A stretch of DNA of 64,000 bases, from positions 40,621-104,620 of the forward strand of contig DATJLU010000219.1 of the NCBI GenBank assembly GCA_035509275.1, written 5' to 3'. A program made the translations under genes and the position numbers. Positions 32,611 to 41,180 of the stretch are shown here, piece after piece (the first letter of the stretch is position 1; each line of letters begins with the position of its first letter). The notes beneath the pieces were generated by a model. It was not told where the DNA came from. It did not search any database and saw only the letters and a list, made by a program, of their open reading frames with translations. Source of the DNA: DAHUYF01 sp035509275 (GTDB lineage: Bacteria; Pseudomonadota; Alphaproteobacteria; ATCC43930; CGMCC-115725).

Positions 32611-33242
32611 GGCGCGGCCGCTTCATAACCTTCGAGGGCGGCGAGGGCGCCGGCAAATCGACTCAGCTCCGCCGCCTCGTCGAAAAACTGCAAGCTGGCG
32701 GCATCAGCGCGCTGGCGACACGCGAGCCCGGCGGCGCACCCGGCGCCGAAGAGATCCGCAAGCTGCTGGTCGAGGGTGCGCCTGAGCGCTGGGACGCCGT
32801 CAGCGAAGCGCTGCTGATGGTGGCAGCGCGCCGCGCCCATCTGACGACAACGATCTGGCCGGCGCTGGCGCGCGGCGACTGGGTGGTCTCCGATCGTTTC
32901 GCCGATTCAACCATGGCCTATCAGGGCTCTGCCGGCGGCGTGAAGCGGGAAGACCTCGAAGCGCTGCACCGCCTCATCGCCGGTGATTTCGCTCCCGATC
33001 TGACCTTGATCCTCGATCTGCCCGTCGAGGAAGGCTTGTCGCGGGCACAGCGCCGTTCCGGCGGCGAAACGCGATTCGAGCGCAAGGATCGCGCCTTCCA
33101 CGAACAGCTTCGCCAGGGCTTTCTCGAGATCGCGCGGCGCGAGACGCAGCGCTGCGTCGTGATCGATGCTGCGCTGGATGTCGATATCGTCCACGAGGCG
33201 GTGCTGGCGGCGGTGCGCGAGCGGTTGAAAGTGAAGGTGTAA
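32592..33242 (+). CDS. tmk: Thymidylate kinase
   Basis: Phosphorylates dTMP to dTDP, needed for DNA synthesis. The P-loop FEGGEGAGKST is near residues 13-23, REPGG near 44, the DRFADST motif near 97, and a lid region RRSGGETRFERKD near 152-164 with basic residues. The GTG start at 32592 lies inside the end of dacC; an ATG does not exist nearby in frame. At 216 residues it is the normal length. It is often next to holB in bacteria; here an acyl-CoA dehydrogenase-fold gene lies between. Confidence 0.95.
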   Translation: MGRKALRRGRFITFEGGEGAGKSTQLRRLVEKLQAGGISALATREPGGAPGAEEIRKLLVEGAPERWDAVSEALLMVAARRAHLTTTIWPALARGDWVVSDRFADSTMAYQGSAGGVKREDLEALHRLIAGDFAPDLTLILDLPVEEGLSRAQRRSGGETRFERKDRAFHEQLRQGFLEIARRETQRCVVIDAALDVDIVHEAVLAAVRERLKVKV

Positions 33243-33268
33243 GCCCGGCTGCGGGCGTGTCCGTAACG

Positions 33269-33341
33269 ACCCTCACCCCAACCCTCTCCCGCTTGCGGGA
33301 GAGGAAGGGGCCCGGCGCAAAGCGCCGGGAAGGTGAGGGAT
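33269..33341. repeat. Extragenic palindromic repeat
   Basis: CCCTCACC at 33270 and its complement GGTGAGGG near 33332 enclose two smaller hairpins: CTCTCCCGCTTGCGGGAGAG and CCCGGCGCAAAGCGCCGGG. The nested structure is characteristic of a dispersed alphaproteobacterial palindromic element. It lies between tmk and the acyl-CoA dehydrogenase-fold gene. Confidence 0.75.
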
Positions 33342-33443
33342 CCTTCCCGCATACCTCGATGCGCGGTCGATCTGACGCCTGAGTCGCCGCGTCGCATGCT
33401 ACAAATCCGAGAGGTCCCTCACGTCATTCGTCGAAGGCTCGCC

Positions 33444-34607
33444 ATGAACATCGCCGCATCCTCGCTACAACCGCTCGAGGCCGCCCGTCGGCTCGCGCCG
33501 ATGATCGCCGCTGCGGGCGATGCCATCGAGGCGGCGCGGCGGCTCACGCCCGATGTGGTCGACGCGTTGCACGCGGCCGGGCTCTACCGGCTGCTGCTGC
33601 CGCGCGATCTGGGCGGCGCCGAGCTCGATCTCGCCGAGTTTTCGCTGGTGATCGAAGCCATTGCCCAGGCGGATGGCAGTACCGCCTGGTGCGTCTGCCA
33701 GGGGAATGGTTGCGCGCAATCCGCCGGCTTTCTCGCGGCTGATGCGGCGCGCGAGGTCTTCGGCGGCGCGCGGGCGGTGCTGGCGTGGGGGCCGGGCTCG
33801 GCGCAGGTGGCGGAGCTGCCGGGCGGCTGGCGCATTTCCGGGAAATGGGGCTTTGCCAGCGGCTGCCGCCAGGCGACCTGGCTTGGCTGCTATGTGCCCG
33901 TGCCGGACGAGGCGGGGAAGCCAAGGCTCGCGCCGGACGGGACGCCGATGCTGCGCACTTTCGTCTTCCCGGCGGCGAGCGCGGAGATCACCGATGTCTG
34001 GCAGGTGATCGGGCTCCGCGGCACGGCGAGCGATGCTTATACCGTGAGCGCGCTCGAGGTTCCTGCGCGGTTGAGTTTTCTGCGCAATGCGCCGCAGCGC
34101 ACCGACTATCCGCTCTACCGCTTCACCATCAACTCGGTCTACATGGCGGGCTTCCCCGGCGTCGCGATGGGCATTGCACGCGCCATGCTGGCGGATTTCA
34201 TCGCGCTTGCCGGGGCCAAGACGCCGCGGCTCATCAAGAGCGCCTTGCGCGATGATGCGTTGATTCAGGCGCAGGTGGCGCAATGCGAAGCCCGGCTGCG
34301 CGCTGCCCGCGCCTTTCTGCAGCAGACATTGGAAGAGAGCTGGCGCGCCGCCGCGGCCGGCCGGCTTACCGTCGAGCACCGCCTCGCCAACCGCCTCAGC
34401 AGCACCTACGCCATCCATCAGGCGCGCGAGGTCGCCGATATCGTCTTCCACGCCGCGGGGGCGACGGCGATCTATGAGAGCCACCCGCTCGAGCGCCGCA
34501 TGCGCGACATCATAACGGTCTCACAACATCTTCAGGCGCGCCTGCAACATTACGAGACCGTCGGCCAATCGTTGCTGGGTTTGGAGCCGGATCTCTCCGT
34601 TACCTGA
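33444..34607 (+). CDS. Acyl-CoA dehydrogenase-fold flavoprotein (group D monooxygenase-like)
   Basis: A 387-residue flavoprotein with the acyl-CoA dehydrogenase fold: N-terminal helices (LTPDVVDALHAAGLYRLLLPRDLGGAELDLAEF), a middle beta domain with the GWRISGKWGFASGCRQATWLGC strand block and VIGLRGTASDAY, and a C-terminal helical domain (HQAREVADIVFHAAGATAIYESHPLERRMRDI). The lack of an acyl-CoA dehydrogenase catalytic glutamate pattern and the HAAG..AIY motif resemble HsaA/DszC-like flavin-dependent hydroxylases. The substrate is unknown. Confidence 0.75.
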   Translation: MNIAASSLQPLEAARRLAPMIAAAGDAIEAARRLTPDVVDALHAAGLYRLLLPRDLGGAELDLAEFSLVIEAIAQADGSTAWCVCQGNGCAQSAGFLAADAAREVFGGARAVLAWGPGSAQVAELPGGWRISGKWGFASGCRQATWLGCYVPVPDEAGKPRLAPDGTPMLRTFVFPAASAEITDVWQVIGLRGTASDAYTVSALEVPARLSFLRNAPQRTDYPLYRFTINSVYMAGFPGVAMGIARAMLADFIALAGAKTPRLIKSALRDDALIQAQVAQCEARLRAARAFLQQTLEESWRAAAAGRLTVEHRLANRLSSTYAIHQAREVADIVFHAAGATAIYESHPLERRMRDIITVSQHLQARLQHYETVGQSLLGLEPDLSVT

Positions 34608-34662
34608 TGATCACCCGGAATGTTTCGTTTTAAGATTAGAAAAAACTGGTAACGATCAGGAC

Positions 34663-34737
34663 ATGAAGAATAATTTCTCTCCATTATCGTTCCAGAATCG
34701 AAGCATCGGCGGCGCCGCAGGGATCGCCGCGCGATGA
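34663..34737 (+). CDS. Possible 24-codon leader ORF overlapping holB
   Basis: ATG at 34663 opens a 24-residue frame (MKNNFSPLSFQNRSIGGAAG..) whose stop overlaps the holB start as ATGA. It lies in an AT-rich island that contrasts with surrounding sequence. The upstream AGGA is close to the ATG. It may allow translational coupling, or be chance. Confidence 0.2.
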   Translation: MKNNFSPLSFQNRSIGGAAGIAAR

Positions 34738-35849
34738 GCGAGGATGACGCGCTCGAGCCCGAAGAGGAGATCGGTGCGGCGCCGGTCGAGGCGCCGGGCC
34801 CGCGCGAGAACGCGCTGGTTTTGGGCCATGAAGCGGCGGAAGAGGCGCTGCTTCGGGCCTATCGTTCGGGCCGGCTGCCGCATGCCTGGCTGATCAGCGG
34901 CCCGCGCGGCATCGGCAAGGCGACGCTCGCCTTCCGCTTCGCGCGCTTCCTCCTCGCGGAGGGGCAAGAGGGTGGGCTCTTCGCCGCGCCGCCGAGCGGG
35001 CTCGCGCTGGCGCCGGAGCATCCGATCTTCCGCCGCGTCGCCTCCGGCGGCCATGCCGATCTGCTGGTGGTGGAGCGCGGCCTCGATCCCAAGCGCAAGA
35101 AGCTGCGCAGCGAGATCGTCGTCGACGATACCAGGACGATTGCCGGATTTTTGCGCCTGACGCCCGCGGAAGGGCGCTGGCGGGTCGTCATCCTGGACGG
35201 CGCCGACATGATGAATCGAAATGCGGCCAATGCCTTGCTCAAGATTCTTGAGGAACCGCCTCAGCGAGCTGTCTTGCTGCTTATCAGCGACAATCCCGGC
35301 CGGCTGCTGCCGACGATCCGCTCCCGCTGCCGCCTCCTGGCGCTGAAGCCCTTGCCGCGGTCGGTCGTGCTGGAGGCGCTGGAGCGCTATCGCCCCGACC
35401 TCGCCGCCGGCGATCGCGCCGTGCTGACGCTGCTCGCCGAGGGCAGCATTGGCCGCGCCCTCGAGCTCGCCGCCGCCGGCGGCCTCGCGCTCTACCGCAG
35501 CCTCGTCAAGCTGCTGGAGCAGCTGCCTGAGCTCGACGGCGCCGCGCTCCACGCCTTTGCCGAGCGGCTGCAGCGCGGCGAGGGCGAGGATGGGTTCCGG
35601 CTGTTGGCGGAGCTGCTGCCGGGCTGGCTGGCGCGCATGGTAGCGCTGGCGGCCGGCGCGGGCGGCGAGGGCGCGCTTCCCGGCGAATCCCAGGCGATGC
35701 GCCGCCTCGCGGAAAGGCGCGGCCTTGATCAGTGGGTTGAGGTATGGGAAAAGCTCACCCATCTTTTCGCCCAGGCGGACAGCGTCAACCTCGACCGCAA
35801 ACAGGTCGTGCTGAACGCCTTTTTCGCGCTCGAGGATGCCGCGCGCTGA
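34734..35849 (+). CDS. holB: DNA polymerase III delta' subunit
   Basis: Clamp-loader subunit. A 371-residue AAA+ protein: an acidic N-terminal leader, then LPHAWLISGPRGIGKATLAFRFARF with a Walker-A-like loop near residues 55-63, EIVVDDTRTIAGFL, RVVILDGADMMNRNAANALLKILEEPP (Walker B region with the sensor) and TIRSRCRLL, the SRC motif. No zinc cysteines are seen in the expected loop. The C-terminal collar domain follows. It precedes metG by 29 bases, a common alphaproteobacterial arrangement. Confidence 0.9.
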   Translation: MSEDDALEPEEEIGAAPVEAPGPRENALVLGHEAAEEALLRAYRSGRLPHAWLISGPRGIGKATLAFRFARFLLAEGQEGGLFAAPPSGLALAPEHPIFRRVASGGHADLLVVERGLDPKRKKLRSEIVVDDTRTIAGFLRLTPAEGRWRVVILDGADMMNRNAANALLKILEEPPQRAVLLLISDNPGRLLPTIRSRCRLLALKPLPRSVVLEALERYRPDLAAGDRAVLTLLAEGSIGRALELAAAGGLALYRSLVKLLEQLPELDGAALHAFAERLQRGEGEDGFRLLAELLPGWLARMVALAAGAGGEGALPGESQAMRRLAERRGLDQWVEVWEKLTHLFAQADSVNLDRKQVVLNAFFALEDAAR

Positions 35850-35878
35850 CCCGCTCCGGTGCCTCCCCAGGAGAGAAT

Positions 35879-37441
35879 ATGAGCGGCGCTCCAACCTATT
35901 ACCTGACGACACCGATCTATTACGTCAACGACGCGCCGCATCTCGGCCACGCCTACACCAGCGTCGCTTCCGACGTCCTTGCGCGCTTCATGCGACTGGA
36001 CGGTCGCCGGGTTCATTTCCTCACCGGCACCGATGAGCACGGCCAAAAGGTCGAGAAGGCGGCCCAGGCCGCCGCGGTCGACCCCCAGGCCTTTTGCGAT
36101 CGCGTCTCGCAGAATTTCCGCGAGATGACGACGCTGATGAATATCAGCAACGACGACTTCATCCGGACGACCGAGCCGCGCCACATTCGGTCGTGCCAGG
36201 CGCTTTGGACGGCGATTGCGGCGCGCAAGACGCCACAGGGGCGCGACAATATCTACCTCGGCAAATACGCCGGCTGGTATGCCGTTCGCGACGAGGCATT
36301 TTACGGTGAGGACGAGCTCACCGTCGGTGCCGATGGAAAGCGGCGAGCGCCTTCCGGCGCTGAGGTCGAATGGGTTGAGGAGCCGAGTTATTTCTTTCGT
36401 CTATCTGATTGGGCCGATTGGCTTATTGCTTATTTCGAGCAACACCCGGAGCTGATCGGCCCCGGCGCTCGGCGCAACGAGGTGATCAGTTTCGTCAAAG
36501 GCGGCCTGCACGATCTCTCGATCTCTCGTACCAGCTTCACCTGGGGCGTTCCCGTGCCGGGCGACCCACAGCACATCATGTACGTCTGGTTCGACGCGCT
36601 GATCAATTACATCACGGCGGTCGGCTATCCCGACCAGGAACATGCTCTCTTCGGGACGTTCTGGCCGGCTGATCTGCACATGGTCGGCAAGGACATCGTC
36701 CGCTTCCATAGCGTCTACTGGCCCGCCTTTCTGGCGGCGGCGGATCTTGCGCCGCCAAAGCGCGTCTTCGCCCATGGTTGGTGGACCGTCGAAGGGCAGA
36801 AGATGTCCAAATCGCTTGGCAATTTCATACCCCCGCGACAGCTCGTCGACCAGTACGGGCTCGACGCCGTGCGTTATTTCATGTTGCGCGAACTGCCGTT
36901 CGGCAGCGACGGGGATTTCTCCCATCGCGCCGCGGTCAACCGCATCAATGCCGACCTCGCCAATGATTTCGGCAACCTGGCGCAGCGGGTGCTGTCGATG
37001 ATCAACCGCAACTGCGAGGCGCAAGTGCCTCAACCCGGCCCATTTTCCGCGGCCGACGAGGGCTTGTTGGCGGCGGCGCGCGGGCTTTTGGACCGGCTCC
37101 GTACCGAATTCGCCGAGCAATCCTTCCACCGTGCGCTGGAAGCGCTTTGGCAGGTCGTTGGCGAGGCGAACCGTTACGTCGACGAACAGGCCCCCTGGGC
37201 GCTGCGCAAGAGCGATCCGGCGCGCATGGGAACCGTGCTCTATGTGCTGGCGGAGGTGTTGCGTCATCTCGCGATCCTGGTCCAACCCGTGGTGCCGCAA
37301 GCCGCGGCGAAGCTGCTGGATCAACTCGCCGTGCCGGCCGACCGCCGCGCCTTCGCCGCACTCGCCCAGCCGATCGCTCCGGGCACGCAACTACCCAAGC
37401 CCGAGGGGATTTTCCCGCGTTATGTCGATGAGGAGCGCTGA
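35879..37441 (+). CDS. metG: Methionyl-tRNA synthetase (short form)
   Basis: Charges tRNA-Met. A 520-residue class I synthetase: HLGH at residues 21-24 in the first signature (PIYYVNDAPHLGHAY), TGTDEHGQKVEKAA, and the KMSKS loop at 308-312. The zinc-binding CxxC pairs usually found in the KYAGWY...YGEDEL connective region are absent, and the C-terminal EMAPII-like domain is missing, so this is the short zinc-less type. The start ATG at 35879 follows GGAGAGAA; the frame open into holB is ignored. It is followed by tatD nine bases later. Confidence 0.96.
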   Translation: MSGAPTYYLTTPIYYVNDAPHLGHAYTSVASDVLARFMRLDGRRVHFLTGTDEHGQKVEKAAQAAAVDPQAFCDRVSQNFREMTTLMNISNDDFIRTTEPRHIRSCQALWTAIAARKTPQGRDNIYLGKYAGWYAVRDEAFYGEDELTVGADGKRRAPSGAEVEWVEEPSYFFRLSDWADWLIAYFEQHPELIGPGARRNEVISFVKGGLHDLSISRTSFTWGVPVPGDPQHIMYVWFDALINYITAVGYPDQEHALFGTFWPADLHMVGKDIVRFHSVYWPAFLAAADLAPPKRVFAHGWWTVEGQKMSKSLGNFIPPRQLVDQYGLDAVRYFMLRELPFGSDGDFSHRAAVNRINADLANDFGNLAQRVLSMINRNCEAQVPQPGPFSAADEGLLAAARGLLDRLRTEFAEQSFHRALEALWQVVGEANRYVDEQAPWALRKSDPARMGTVLYVLAEVLRHLAILVQPVVPQAAAKLLDQLAVPADRRAFAALAQPIAPGTQLPKPEGIFPRYVDEER

Positions 37442-37450
37442 GCCGCTCGC

Positions 37451-38233
37451 ATGTTCGTCGACAGCCACTGCCATCTCGATTACGCAACGGCTGCGGAGCG
37501 CCCGGAAATCCTGGCGCGGGCGCGGCAAGCGGGCGTGCGCACCGTGCTCACCATCTCGACCAAGCTCAGCGAGTTCGCGTCCGTGCGCGCGATCGCGGAA
37601 AGCGACCCCAACATCTGGTGCTCCGTCGGCATCCACCCCCATGAGGCCGAAGCCGAAGGCGACGCGGTAACTCAACTCGCGACACTGGCGCAGCACGAGA
37701 AAGTCGTCGGAATCGGCGAGACCGGGCTCGATTTTTACTATGATCACAGCCCGCGCGCGCGCCAAACCCAGGTTTTCCGGGCTCATTGCAGTGCTTCACG
37801 TGAAACAAATTATCCCCTGATTATCCACAGCCGGGATGCCGACGCTGAAACCGCGGCGGTTCTTGTTGAAGAAAACGTTACGCATGGCGTCATTCATTGC
37901 TTCAGCACCGGCCGCGCCTTGGCAGAAGCGGCGCTGGCGCTGGGTTTTTACATCTCGCTGGCCGGCATCCTCACCTTCAAGAATGCCGAAGAGCTGCGGG
38001 CGATCGCGCGCGACATTCCGCTGGATAGGCTGCTGATCGAGACCGACGCGCCCTATCTCGCACCGGTGCCGATGCGCGGCAAACGCAACGAGCCGGCGTT
38101 TGTCGTGCACACCGCGGCGACGCTGGCCGAGCTCAAGGGCGTTTCGCTGGCGGAGCTCGCCCGCGTCACCAGCGAGAATTTCTTCCGCCTCTTCACCAAA
38201 GCCCGTCCGCCCGAGGTCGTTTCGTGCGCGTAA
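37451..38233 (+). CDS. tatD: TatD-family DNase/hydrolase
   Basis: A 260-residue metal-dependent hydrolase with TIM-barrel fold: MFVDSHCHLDY (H6, H8 metal ligands), GIHPHEAEAE, GEIGLDF as VGIGETGLDFYYD, PLIIHSRDAD, GVIHCFSTG, and LIETDAPYLAPVP. All family motifs are in order. It is between metG and the MBL hydrolase, the usual neighbourhood (metG-tatD-MBL), and its stop overlaps the next start. Confidence 0.95.
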   Translation: MFVDSHCHLDYATAAERPEILARARQAGVRTVLTISTKLSEFASVRAIAESDPNIWCSVGIHPHEAEAEGDAVTQLATLAQHEKVVGIGETGLDFYYDHSPRARQTQVFRAHCSASRETNYPLIIHSRDADAETAAVLVEENVTHGVIHCFSTGRALAEAALALGFYISLAGILTFKNAEELRAIARDIPLDRLLIETDAPYLAPVPMRGKRNEPAFVVHTAATLAELKGVSLAELARVTSENFFRLFTKARPPEVVSCA

Positions 38234-38994
38234 CGATGCTGGGCTGCGGTCCCTCCTGGGGCGTGCCGCGGATCGGCGGGGAGTGGGGCGTTTGCGACCC
38301 GCAGAACCCCCGCAACCGGCGCCGGCGCTGCTCGGTGCTGGTCGAGGAAAACGGCTCGAGTCTCCTCATCGACACCTCGCCCGATCTGCGCGAGCAGCTG
38401 CTCGATGCGCGTGTGGTGCGGATCGATGCGGTGCTCTTCACCCATGCCCATGCCGATCATCTGCACGGGATCGACGATCTCCGTATCGTCAATCGCCTGA
38501 TGCAGAGCGGCATCCCCGTCTTCGCCAGCCCCGGCACTTTGGCGGAAATCAGCCGGCGGTTCGGCTATGTCTTCGATCGCGCCAAGCCGGGCCGGCAATC
38601 CGCCTGGTACAAGCCGGTTCTGGAGCCGCGGGCGATCACCGGCCCCTTCGAAGCCGCGGGCTTTGCGGTCACGCCCTTCGTGCAGGATCACGGCTTCTCC
38701 ACGACCCTCGGCTTCCGTATCGGCGGCTTTGCCTATTCGACCGATGTGGTCGAGCTCAACGATGCCGCCTTCGCCACACTAGGCGGCACCGAGGTGTGGA
38801 TCGTCGACTGCATCCGCCACCAGCCGCATCTAACCCATGCGCATCTCGAGAAGACGCTGTCCTGGATCGCGCGGGTGAAGCCGCGCCGCGCCGTGCTGAC
38901 GCATATGGATGAGAGCCTTGACTACGACAGCTTGCGCCGAGAGCTGCCGGCCGGCGTCGAGCCCGGCTATGACGGGCTGGTCATCGATCTCTAA
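38224..38994 (+). CDS. MBL-fold metallo-hydrolase (PhnP-like)
   Basis: A 256-residue protein with the metallo-beta-lactamase fold. The metal motif HAHADH is at residues 74-79, further ligands sit in IGGFAYSTDVVE (aspartate) and IVDCIRHQPHLTHAHLE, and the N-terminal TMLGCGPSWGVPRIGGEWGVCDP is typical of PhnP-type phosphodiesterases near metG/tatD. GTG start at 38224 overlaps tatD. Likely a cyclic phosphodiester or similar substrate; family-level inference only. Confidence 0.88.
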   Translation: MRVTMLGCGPSWGVPRIGGEWGVCDPQNPRNRRRRCSVLVEENGSSLLIDTSPDLREQLLDARVVRIDAVLFTHAHADHLHGIDDLRIVNRLMQSGIPVFASPGTLAEISRRFGYVFDRAKPGRQSAWYKPVLEPRAITGPFEAAGFAVTPFVQDHGFSTTLGFRIGGFAYSTDVVELNDAAFATLGGTEVWIVDCIRHQPHLTHAHLEKTLSWIARVKPRRAVLTHMDESLDYDSLRRELPAGVEPGYDGLVIDL

Positions 38995-39310
38995 CCGGCC
39001 GAGTCACCGCGGCGCCGGCACGGTGCGCGTCCGCGACCCGCGCAATGCGCAAGCGGTGCTCTTGTACTGCAACTAAAACGGCAATCAACGGCGTGAAGAA
39101 TCGGCGCTTTTCGGCCGCGGCCGCGCTCTTTGCCGAGTGCGGCGATGTTTCGCGCGACAGGGTTTTTGCGCGCCGGTATTACAAACGCTGACTGGCGAAT
39201 GCTGCCTGAAACCCTATTTTCGTGCTTTTCCAAAAAGTTACTGTCGTTGACAAGGTAAGCAATTGCCCGTTGAATTCGGGCCTTTACCAGTTTCTGTTTC
39301 GGGGGGCAGC
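38995..39310. other. Intergenic region upstream of the type VI secretion locus
   Basis: About 315 bases, less GC-rich towards the T6SS side. It holds a candidate sigma-70-type promoter (39247-39275) and a ribosome binding site GGGGGGC near 39300. No sigma-54 (GG-N10-GC) box could be aligned. No gene is seen. Confidence 0.4.
39247..39275 (+). promoter_or_regulatory. Candidate promoter of the T6SS operon
   Basis: TTGACA at 39247-39252, 17 bases of spacer, then TTGAAT at 39270-39275 as a weak -10. The implied transcript would start near 39282, upstream of the TTG at 39311 chosen as the TssJ-like start, and would exclude the earlier TTG at 39263. Confidence 0.35.
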
Positions 39311-39817
39311 TTGGCGAGGGTCGCCGCGGGCGAGGGGGCCAGGATCGGACGCAAGCCGGCAGCAACCGCGCGGCTCGCTGCGATCCTCGTTCTTGGCCTG
39401 CTTGCCGGTTGCGGTGGCGGCGACAAAACCATCCAAAGTCGTCTGATCGAATTCGAAGTGGCACAGGGCGCCAACCAGGACAGCCCGATCGCCATCGACA
39501 TCGTCTATGTCTTTGACCCCCAGCTCGTGCCGCAACTGACGCAGATGACGGCGCGCGACTGGTTCCAGAAGAAGAGCCAGGTCCGCCAAGCGTTCCCGAC
39601 CGGTTTCGACGTCGCCTCCTTCGAGGTCGTTCCGGGGCAAAAAGGGCCGATCGAATCGGTACCGTCGAAATCGCGGGACGCCATCGCCGCCTTCGTCTTC
39701 GCCAACTATGCCAGCGAGGGGACGCATCGCGCGCGGATCGACGCGCTCGAACATTGCCTGATCGCGCTCGGCGACAAGGACTTCGTCATGCAGTCGGCCA
39801 AAGAGGCGAAGCAATGA
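39311..39817 (+). CDS. tssJ: Type VI secretion lipoprotein, TssJ-like
   Basis: A 168-residue lipoprotein: basic N-terminus with TARLAAILVLGLLAGC (lipobox LAGC), then GGGDKTIQSRLIEFEVAQGANQDSPIAIDIVYVFDP. In T6SS the TssJ lipoprotein anchors the membrane complex to the outer membrane and binds TssM. The mature domain is divergent from classical TssJ; position at the head of a tssK-tssL-tssM run and the lipobox support the assignment. TTG at 39311 is preferred over TTG 39263 because of its ribosome binding site and signal shape. Confidence 0.7.
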   Translation: MARVAAGEGARIGRKPAATARLAAILVLGLLAGCGGGDKTIQSRLIEFEVAQGANQDSPIAIDIVYVFDPQLVPQLTQMTARDWFQKKSQVRQAFPTGFDVASFEVVPGQKGPIESVPSKSRDAIAAFVFANYASEGTHRARIDALEHCLIALGDKDFVMQSAKEAKQ

Positions 39818-39827
39818 GCGCGGCGCC

Positions 39828-41180
39828 ATGACCGACCTCCGCTCCATTCCCGACGCGGTGCAGTGGCATGAGGGCATGCTGCTCTCGCCGCAGCATTTCC
39901 AGCAGGCGGGCTTGCGCTCGGACCTGCTGCTGCAGTTCCACCTGTCGCAGGCCATGCCGTTCCGCTGGGGTGTGCTGGCCTTGCAGATCGATCAGGCCCG
40001 GCTTGCCATGGGGACGTTTCGCGTCTTGTCGCTGCAGGCGGTCCTGCCCGACGGCATCGCCGTGCGCTATCCGCAAGACGACGCAGCGCCGCTCGAGCTC
40101 GATCTCCTGCCCGTGGCCGAGCAGCTGCGCGACCGGCCGGGCAAGATCTACCTCGCCGTGCCGGCGCGGCGGCCGGATATCGTCTCCGGCACCGGCGAGG
40201 CGCCGCGGTTCCGCTCGGTCGAGGGCGAGGAGGTCATCGACGAGAACACCGGCGACAATCCGATGCGCCTGCCGCGGCTGCGGCCCAATCTCGTGCTGCT
40301 CGCGGGCGATGCGCCTTCCGTCAAATACGACGCGATGCCGATCGCCGAGGTCTCGTTCGAGAACGACACCTTGCAGCTGACGCAGCGCTATCTGCCGCCG
40401 CACCTCGCGGTGTCGCTCGATGGCAGCCTGGGCCAGCTCTGCCTGAAGCTGGCACAGAGCCTCCGGCAAAAAGCGTCCTTCCTGGCCGACCGCGCCCAGG
40501 GCGCGAGCGGGGCAGGGCACCAGGCCTCGCTGCTGGAGACGCGGCACGCGATCCAGTGCCTGGTCGGAGGTTTGCCGGCGTTCGAGGCGGCGCTCAACAC
40601 CGGGCTCGCTCACCCCTTCGCGCTCTTTACCTTGGCCGCCGGCATCGCCGGCCAGATCGCGCCGCTCGGACCAGGCATGGTGCCGCCCATCTTCGAGCGC
40701 TACGACCATGAGGACATCGCCCAATCCTTCCGCCCGCTGCTCACCTTCGTCGAGCGCGTGATCGAGACGATCAGCGAGCTGCACCGCACCATCGCCTTCG
40801 CGCTCGAGGGCAACGCCTTCCGCTTGAAGCTCGAGCCGGCGTGGCTCGATGAGGGTGAGTTGCTGCTCGGCTTGCGCGGACGCAGCGGCGCGAGCGAAGG
40901 CGACGTCGCGCAATGGATGGAAGAGGCGCTGATCGGCGACGGCGAGCAGATCGCGCCGATGATCGAGGCGCGCATCCGCGGCGCCGCGCGCAGCCGCGTC
41001 ATCGCCACCGAAGGGCTCGATGTCGTGCCGACGCGCGGCACGGTCGTCTACCGCGTTGCCATCGATCGCAACTTCATCGCCGCCAATCGCACCCTCGAAG
41101 TCTCCAACCCGCGCGACCTCGCCGGCGCGCGACGGCCGCTCGAGATCGTGCTCTATGTCCGTGCGCCGGTCGCGGATTGA
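39828..41180 (+). CDS. tssK: Type VI secretion baseplate protein TssK
   Basis: Baseplate-to-membrane-complex adaptor of the T6SS. A 450-residue protein with the family N-terminus PDAVQWHEGMLLSPQHFQQ, the internal IYLAVPARRPD strand and the distal YRVAIDRNFIAANRTLEVSNPRDLAGARRPLEIVLYVRAPV, matching TssK/ImpJ in length. It binds TssL and TssFGE. The stop overlaps the proposed tssL start. Confidence 0.93.
   Translation: MTDLRSIPDAVQWHEGMLLSPQHFQQAGLRSDLLLQFHLSQAMPFRWGVLALQIDQARLAMGTFRVLSLQAVLPDGIAVRYPQDDAAPLELDLLPVAEQLRDRPGKIYLAVPARRPDIVSGTGEAPRFRSVEGEEVIDENTGDNPMRLPRLRPNLVLLAGDAPSVKYDAMPIAEVSFENDTLQLTQRYLPPHLAVSLDGSLGQLCLKLAQSLRQKASFLADRAQGASGAGHQASLLETRHAIQCLVGGLPAFEAALNTGLAHPFALFTLAAGIAGQIAPLGPGMVPPIFERYDHEDIAQSFRPLLTFVERVIETISELHRTIAFALEGNAFRLKLEPAWLDEGELLLGLRGRSGASEGDVAQWMEEALIGDGEQIAPMIEARIRGAARSRVIATEGLDVVPTRGTVVYRVAIDRNFIAANRTLEVSNPRDLAGARRPLEIVLYVRAPVAD

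Noticed and set aside
38995..39310. Sigma-54 promoter before the T6SS operon
   Set aside because: A TGGC...GC pattern near 39190 has the wrong spacing for the -24/-12 boxes.
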